Positions 60,645 through 64,000 of a DNA stretch of 64,000 bases are shown here, one piece after another. Positions within the stretch are counted from its first letter, which is position 1. The number at the start of each line of letters is the position of its first letter. The translations under genes and the position numbers were made by a program. The stretch is taken from assembly GCF_900197685.1 (NCBI RefSeq), contig NZ_FZMF01000013.1, positions 1 to 64,000 on the forward strand, given 5' to 3'. Under the pieces are notes generated by a model. The model was not told the origin of the DNA and searched no databases. It saw only the letters and a list, made by a program, of their open reading frames with translations. This stretch comes from Helicobacter baculiformis (GTDB lineage: Bacteria; Campylobacterota; Campylobacteria; Campylobacterales; Helicobacteraceae).

Positions 60645-62226
60645 GTTTCTTCCTGAGCTCATAGTCTTTATTGCCAAACCCATCGCCCACATCGTGCACG
60701 AGCTTGGTTGTGCTGTACGCCACGAAAATATCAGGTTCTTGCAAGAGCGCCTCCATAATATCGCTAGAAATCTTAGATTTGAGCGCGAGGGTGGCATAAG
60801 AATTGGTCTGATACCACACACTGATTTGAATCCCATCTTTTTGCAAGGCCATAAAAACCCTGGGATTCACGCTGGTGTTACGCAAAGAATACTTGGTACG
60901 CATTTTACCTAGCTGTTTATAGGTCATCTCGGTATACTGCTTGGCATGGGTGTTGGCAGTGTTTAAGGCGATCTCCATTGCCCTTTTATAATTGGAGTCA
61001 AAGGTGACATAAAACACAACTCCATCCCAAACACTCTTCATGCCAAAGTGGCTGTAATTGGCAAAAAGGTTTGTAAAGATATAATTGTTAGGAATAAAAA
61101 TAATGCGTCCTGCGCGGCAGTCATTTTCCATGTAACTGGTGAGTGTTACATCTTCTAAGATAGTGATATAGAGCATGGAAATATCCAACACATCGCCCAC
61201 ATAGGTATTGCCATCCTTAGAGACTTTCACCCGATCGCCTACATGCACATTCCCCCCTAGGATGATAGTCAGCCAACCTAGCAAGCTCATAAAGAGATCG
61301 CGCATCGCAATGGCTAACCCTGCGCTAGCAAAGCCTAGCACCGTGACTAAGTAGGAGACATTTTCTAGGTAGGCAAATAAAAAAATCAAAATGATGATAT
61401 TGGCGTTGATGAAGTTAATTGCCTTGTTGATAGTGTAGGCGCGCTCATTACTTTGTACATACTTATGGCTGATGACTTTTAAAAACCATGCCAAAATGAT
61501 ACTTACTAAGGCGATCAAGACTACATATAAAAGTTTAAAGAGTTGGGCTTTAATTTGGGTTTGGATATTGGCATCCACTTCCTCAATGTCTTTAGCATAG
61601 AGATCCATACTGGTTTTTAAGAGTTTTTGCGCCCCTTGCAATTCGATCTTTTTGATTTGTTCTTGGTAGAGTTTTTTAGCAATTGCGCTCTCTTCTTGTA
61701 AAGCTTGGAGGCGTGTCAGAGTGTTCACTTCCTGTTCTAGGAGATCTAATGCCTCCATTAAAAGTTGTTGGTTGCGCTTCATAGAGGCGTATTGCGCCTT
61801 GATAGTTTTAATAAAGGAAATTCCCGCCACAATCGCTAGAGGGTTGCTAATGGAGGGGATAGTGCCAATTTGGGGTTTTTCTACAAGCTCCTTAAAAGGA
61901 TTGACCTTATACTGTTCTAAAAGCTCTTCTTGATGCTGGAGAGCTTGCAGGGTGTGATTTAAGGTGCTGATTTGCAAGGAATCACTGCTTTTCTTGTGTC
62001 TAAGTATTTTAAGTTGATTTTGAATGCTTTGGATTTCGGCATAAATTTGCTCGTAACTTTCTACATTGTTAAATTTCTTAAGCCAAATATTATTGCTAGT
62101 ATTTAGGCGTTTTTCCAAATGGGCTAGTTCAATATGCAATTGCATGATTAAGTTTTGATGAGACATGCTGGGGTCTTGTGCACCCACTACTACACTCAAA
62201 CAGAGTAAAAAGAGCCACCATCTCAT
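60622..62226 (-). CDS. MscS-family mechanosensitive channel, copy 1 (HP0284-like)
   Basis: 534 residues: signal peptide, a long periplasmic coiled-coil (about 20-210), a membrane block, and the MscS core. The pore helix is LVTVLGFASAGLAIAMRDLFMSLLGWLTII, followed by GGNVHVGDRVKVSKDGNTYVGDVLDISMLYITILEDV and GRIIFIPNNYIFTNLF. The N-terminal extension is like that of larger MscK-type channels, which respond to ions as well as tension. It starts four bases inside the stop of copy 2. An extra ~30-residue tail with charged residues distinguishes it from copy 2. Confidence 0.9.
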   Translation of the reverse strand: MRWWLFLLCLSVVVGAQDPSMSHQNLIMQLHIELAHLEKRLNTSNNIWLKKFNNVESYEQIYAEIQSIQNQLKILRHKKSSDSLQISTLNHTLQALQHQEELLEQYKVNPFKELVEKPQIGTIPSISNPLAIVAGISFIKTIKAQYASMKRNQQLLMEALDLLEQEVNTLTRLQALQEESAIAKKLYQEQIKKIELQGAQKLLKTSMDLYAKDIEEVDANIQTQIKAQLFKLLYVVLIALVSIILAWFLKVISHKYVQSNERAYTINKAINFINANIIILIFLFAYLENVSYLVTVLGFASAGLAIAMRDLFMSLLGWLTIILGGNVHVGDRVKVSKDGNTYVGDVLDISMLYITILEDVTLTSYMENDCRAGRIIFIPNNYIFTNLFANYSHFGMKSVWDGVVFYVTFDSNYKRAMEIALNTANTHAKQYTEMTYKQLGKMRTKYSLRNTSVNPRVFMALQKDGIQISVWYQTNSYATLALKSKISSDIMEALLQEPDIFVAYSTTKLVHDVGDGFGNKDYELRKKHETESLL

Positions 62227-63725
62227 GAGGTAGGCTTGGGAGAAATGAGAATATCCTCAGCCTGCTCAAAGGCTTTAAGGATTTCTAAGGCAATTTGAGA
62301 ACGTAAGCCCAAAGTATCATAAGCGCCCACTAGATAGGAAACATACAAGCGCATGCCTTCTTTTTCAGGCATCAAGGCTATTTTGGGTGTAGAATCTAGC
62401 GTACGCAAAGCGTATTTAGCGCGTAGTTTAGCTAATTGTGCGCGAGTCATTTCGCTATAAGGTTTCGCATGGGTGCTTGCAATATTAAGAGCAATATCTA
62501 TTGCATGTTGGTAATTAGAGCCTAAGGGTAGCAAAAAGTCTAGGCTATCCCACACCGCGCTCAAACCCAAATGGGTGTGGTTGGAGAAGAGTCCGGTAAA
62601 GATATAATTATTGGGGATGAAAATAATACGCCCCGCGCGCCCGTTATTCTTGGTGTAAGTGGTGAGAGTCACTTCTTCTAAAATGGTGATATTGAGCATG
62701 GAGATGTCTAGCACATCGCCCACATAGGTATTCCCGTCTTTAGAAATTTTGACGCGATCCCCCACATGCACGCTCCCCTTGATCAAAATAGCTAACCACC
62801 CTAGCGCGCTCATGAACACATCGCGCATGGCGATGGCAAACCCGGCGCTAGCAAAACCTAAAAAGGTGATCAAATAAGAGACATTTTCTAAATAGGCAAA
62901 CAAAAAGATCAAGACGATCACATTGGCGTTGATGAAGTTGATCGCCTTGTTGATAGTGTAAGCGCGCTCATCGCCCACCAAGTACTTATGACTTAGACGT
63001 TTGAGCGACCATGCCAACAACACGCTTCCTAACGCGGTTAAGATCACCCAAAACAACTTAAAAAGCTGATCTTTGATCTGAGCTTGGATATCCGCGCGTA
63101 CGGCTTGTATGTCTTTAGCATAGCTTGCCAAACTTGCATCTAGAAGATTTTGTGCACTCTGAAATTCGATGATTTTGACTTGTTCTTGGTAGATTTGTGA
63201 AGTCAGTTTAGGGTCCGGACTTGGAGAGTTGAGTTGTTCTAAGGCAGTGCGTTTTTCTTGAATTAGGCGCAGGGTGTGTTTTAGACTCTCTAAATTAGCT
63301 TGCATACTCTTATGGCGTGTTTGCAAAGTTTTAAGAAAAGAAAGCCCTCCGATAATGGCAAAAGGGTTAGTGATAGTGGGGATATTGACGATGAGGGGTT
63401 TTTCCACAAGGTCTTTAAAAGGGTGACTCTTATAGGATTCCAAGAGCTTTTGCTGGTGCTGGAGACTCTGCAGACTGTGCTCTAAGGCACTCACATCCAA
63501 GCTATGTTCCCCTTTAGTTTTGAGCGTTTTAAGCTGTTGTTGGATATGTTGGATTTTTAAAGAGAGTTCACCATAGTACTCAAAATTTTTAAATTTTTGT
63601 ACCCATGTGTTAGGCTCAAGCTGTTTGTCCAAACTCTCTAACTGGGCTTTGAGCGCGCTAGGTTCTGGTTGCGCACTCAAGAGCGCGCACAGCATGCCCA
63701 ATGCCATTAAAATTTTCAAGCCCAT
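62223..63725 (-). CDS. MscS-family mechanosensitive channel, copy 2
   Basis: 500 residues. The same architecture as copy 1, and similar along its whole length: ERAYTINKAINFINAN, FASAGFAIAMRDVFMSALGWLAILI, GSVHVGDRVKISKDGNTYVGDVLDISMLNITILEEVTLT and RAGRIIFIPNNYIFTGLFSN. The core is much closer to copy 1 than the periplasmic coil. Tandem duplication with later divergence is the plain reading. I recall one copy (HP0284) at this place in H. pylori. It overlaps aroB by 10 bases. Confidence 0.9.
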   Translation of the reverse strand: MGLKILMALGMLCALLSAQPEPSALKAQLESLDKQLEPNTWVQKFKNFEYYGELSLKIQHIQQQLKTLKTKGEHSLDVSALEHSLQSLQHQQKLLESYKSHPFKDLVEKPLIVNIPTITNPFAIIGGLSFLKTLQTRHKSMQANLESLKHTLRLIQEKRTALEQLNSPSPDPKLTSQIYQEQVKIIEFQSAQNLLDASLASYAKDIQAVRADIQAQIKDQLFKLFWVILTALGSVLLAWSLKRLSHKYLVGDERAYTINKAINFINANVIVLIFLFAYLENVSYLITFLGFASAGFAIAMRDVFMSALGWLAILIKGSVHVGDRVKISKDGNTYVGDVLDISMLNITILEEVTLTTYTKNNGRAGRIIFIPNNYIFTGLFSNHTHLGLSAVWDSLDFLLPLGSNYQHAIDIALNIASTHAKPYSEMTRAQLAKLRAKYALRTLDSTPKIALMPEKEGMRLYVSYLVGAYDTLGLRSQIALEILKAFEQAEDILISPKPTS

Positions 63726-64000
63726 GTGCCAAGCACCTCATACACCACGCTTTGGGGCACACCATCCACGATGTTAAAACTCCCAATGCCGGTGGGTAAA
63801 ATGAAACGCACACCGGTGCTATTTTTCTTATCCTGCTGCATGGTGGCGTAGAAATTTGCCATGTTTTTAATTTTGTAGGGCAAATCCAAACCATAGGTAT
63901 GCAATAATGCCTCCATGCGCGCATGGCTTTTCTCATCTAACAAGCCTAATTTCATGGCGAGCGCATTAGCCATACGCATACCCACTCCCACGGCTTCCCC
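63716..64000 (-). CDS. aroB: 3-dehydroquinate synthase, C-terminal part (runs off window)
   Basis: 95 visible codons from the window edge to the stop. GEAVGVGMRMANALAMKLGLLDEKSHARMEALLHTYGLDL is the helical C-terminal region of AroB, and MQQDKKNSTGVRFILPTGIG the conserved Asp-Lys-Lys loop. The NAD- and zinc-binding parts are outside. The gene runs into two mscS genes, then mtaB, the FtsH-like gene and bioV, the same order as in H. pylori (HP0283-0287). Confidence 0.93.
   Translation of the reverse strand, partial: GEAVGVGMRMANALAMKLGLLDEKSHARMEALLHTYGLDLPYKIKNMANFYATMQQDKKNSTGVRFILPTGIGSFNIVDGVPQSVVYEVLGTWA

Noticed and set aside
60645-60836. Longer N-terminus for MtaB
   Set aside because: These codons overlap the mscS 3' end, are not conserved in the family, and the ATG at 60644 has a good ribosome-binding site.

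Overview
The window is a chromosomal stretch of an Epsilonproteobacterium of the genus Helicobacter. Gene content and local order repeatedly match H. pylori blocks (glyS-HP0973-gpmI; csd3-HP0507-pgbA-glcD; flgM-flgN-flgK; rplY-pth-HP1498; hrcA-grpE-dnaK; dapE-mnmG; aguA-hypF-hypE; flgS-HP0245-flgI; lgt-rluA-waaA-flgZ; ccoNOQP; aroB-mscS-mtaB-ftsH2-bioV). The H. pylori locus names used here come from memory, not from a search. A complete de novo purine cluster, which H. pylori lacks, together with other non-pylori genes, suggests a non-pylori gastric species of the felis/bizzozeronii/heilmannii kind. The species cannot be fixed from sequence reading alone.

Layout. 0-7.5 kb: 5' end of glyS, a secreted lysozyme-like protein and gpmI, then a tightly overlapping leftward operon (csd3, a UDP-sugar Nudix hydrolase, pgbA, a glycolate/D-lactate oxidase, ogt). 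7.5-12.5 kb: flagellar genes flgM-flgN-flgK facing a leftward LptF/G permease-pth-rplY block. 12.7-23.1 kb: purE-C-F-M-O-H-D-L, eight genes with overlaps or very short gaps, one promoter and a plausible terminator. The IMP cyclohydrolase is a separate PurO-type protein and PurH is formyltransferase-only, an arrangement I associate with anaerobic Firmicutes and archaea. 23.2-28.1 kb: a homologue of vertebrate CMP-N-acetylneuraminate hydroxylase, frameshifted at a C12 tract, lying just downstream of hrcA-grpE-dnaK, whose promoter carries a CIRCE-like operator.

28.5-39.5 kb: orphan regulator hsrA, a YedF-like protein, dapE, mnmG, a chemoreceptor with a c-type haem motif, tsaD and, across a perfect 17-bp palindrome, aguA-hypF-hypE. 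39.7-45.6 kb: leftward flgS, rod-binding protein, flgI, lgt, an RluA-type pseudouridine synthase, waaA, flgZ. 45.6-46.3 kb: a weakly coding, probably decayed segment with an inverted repeat. 46.3-53.1 kb: recG, then the cbb3 oxidase operon with four small or accessory membrane proteins. 53.1-64 kb: an outer-membrane protein, a DUF285-repeat surface protein, pseC for pseudaminic acid, bioV, an FtsH-like ATPase without its zinc site, mtaB, two tandem MscS channels and the 3' end of aroB.

How it fits together: microaerobic respiration (cco), hydrogenase maturation (hyp), flagellar assembly and its regulation (flgS, flgZ, flgM, flgN, flgK, flgI, rod protein, pseC for flagellin glycosylation), envelope synthesis (csd3, waaA, LptF/G, lgt, dapE) and purine autonomy. 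The most striking item is the phase-variable-looking Rieske/metallo-beta-lactamase CMP-sialic-acid hydroxylase homologue.
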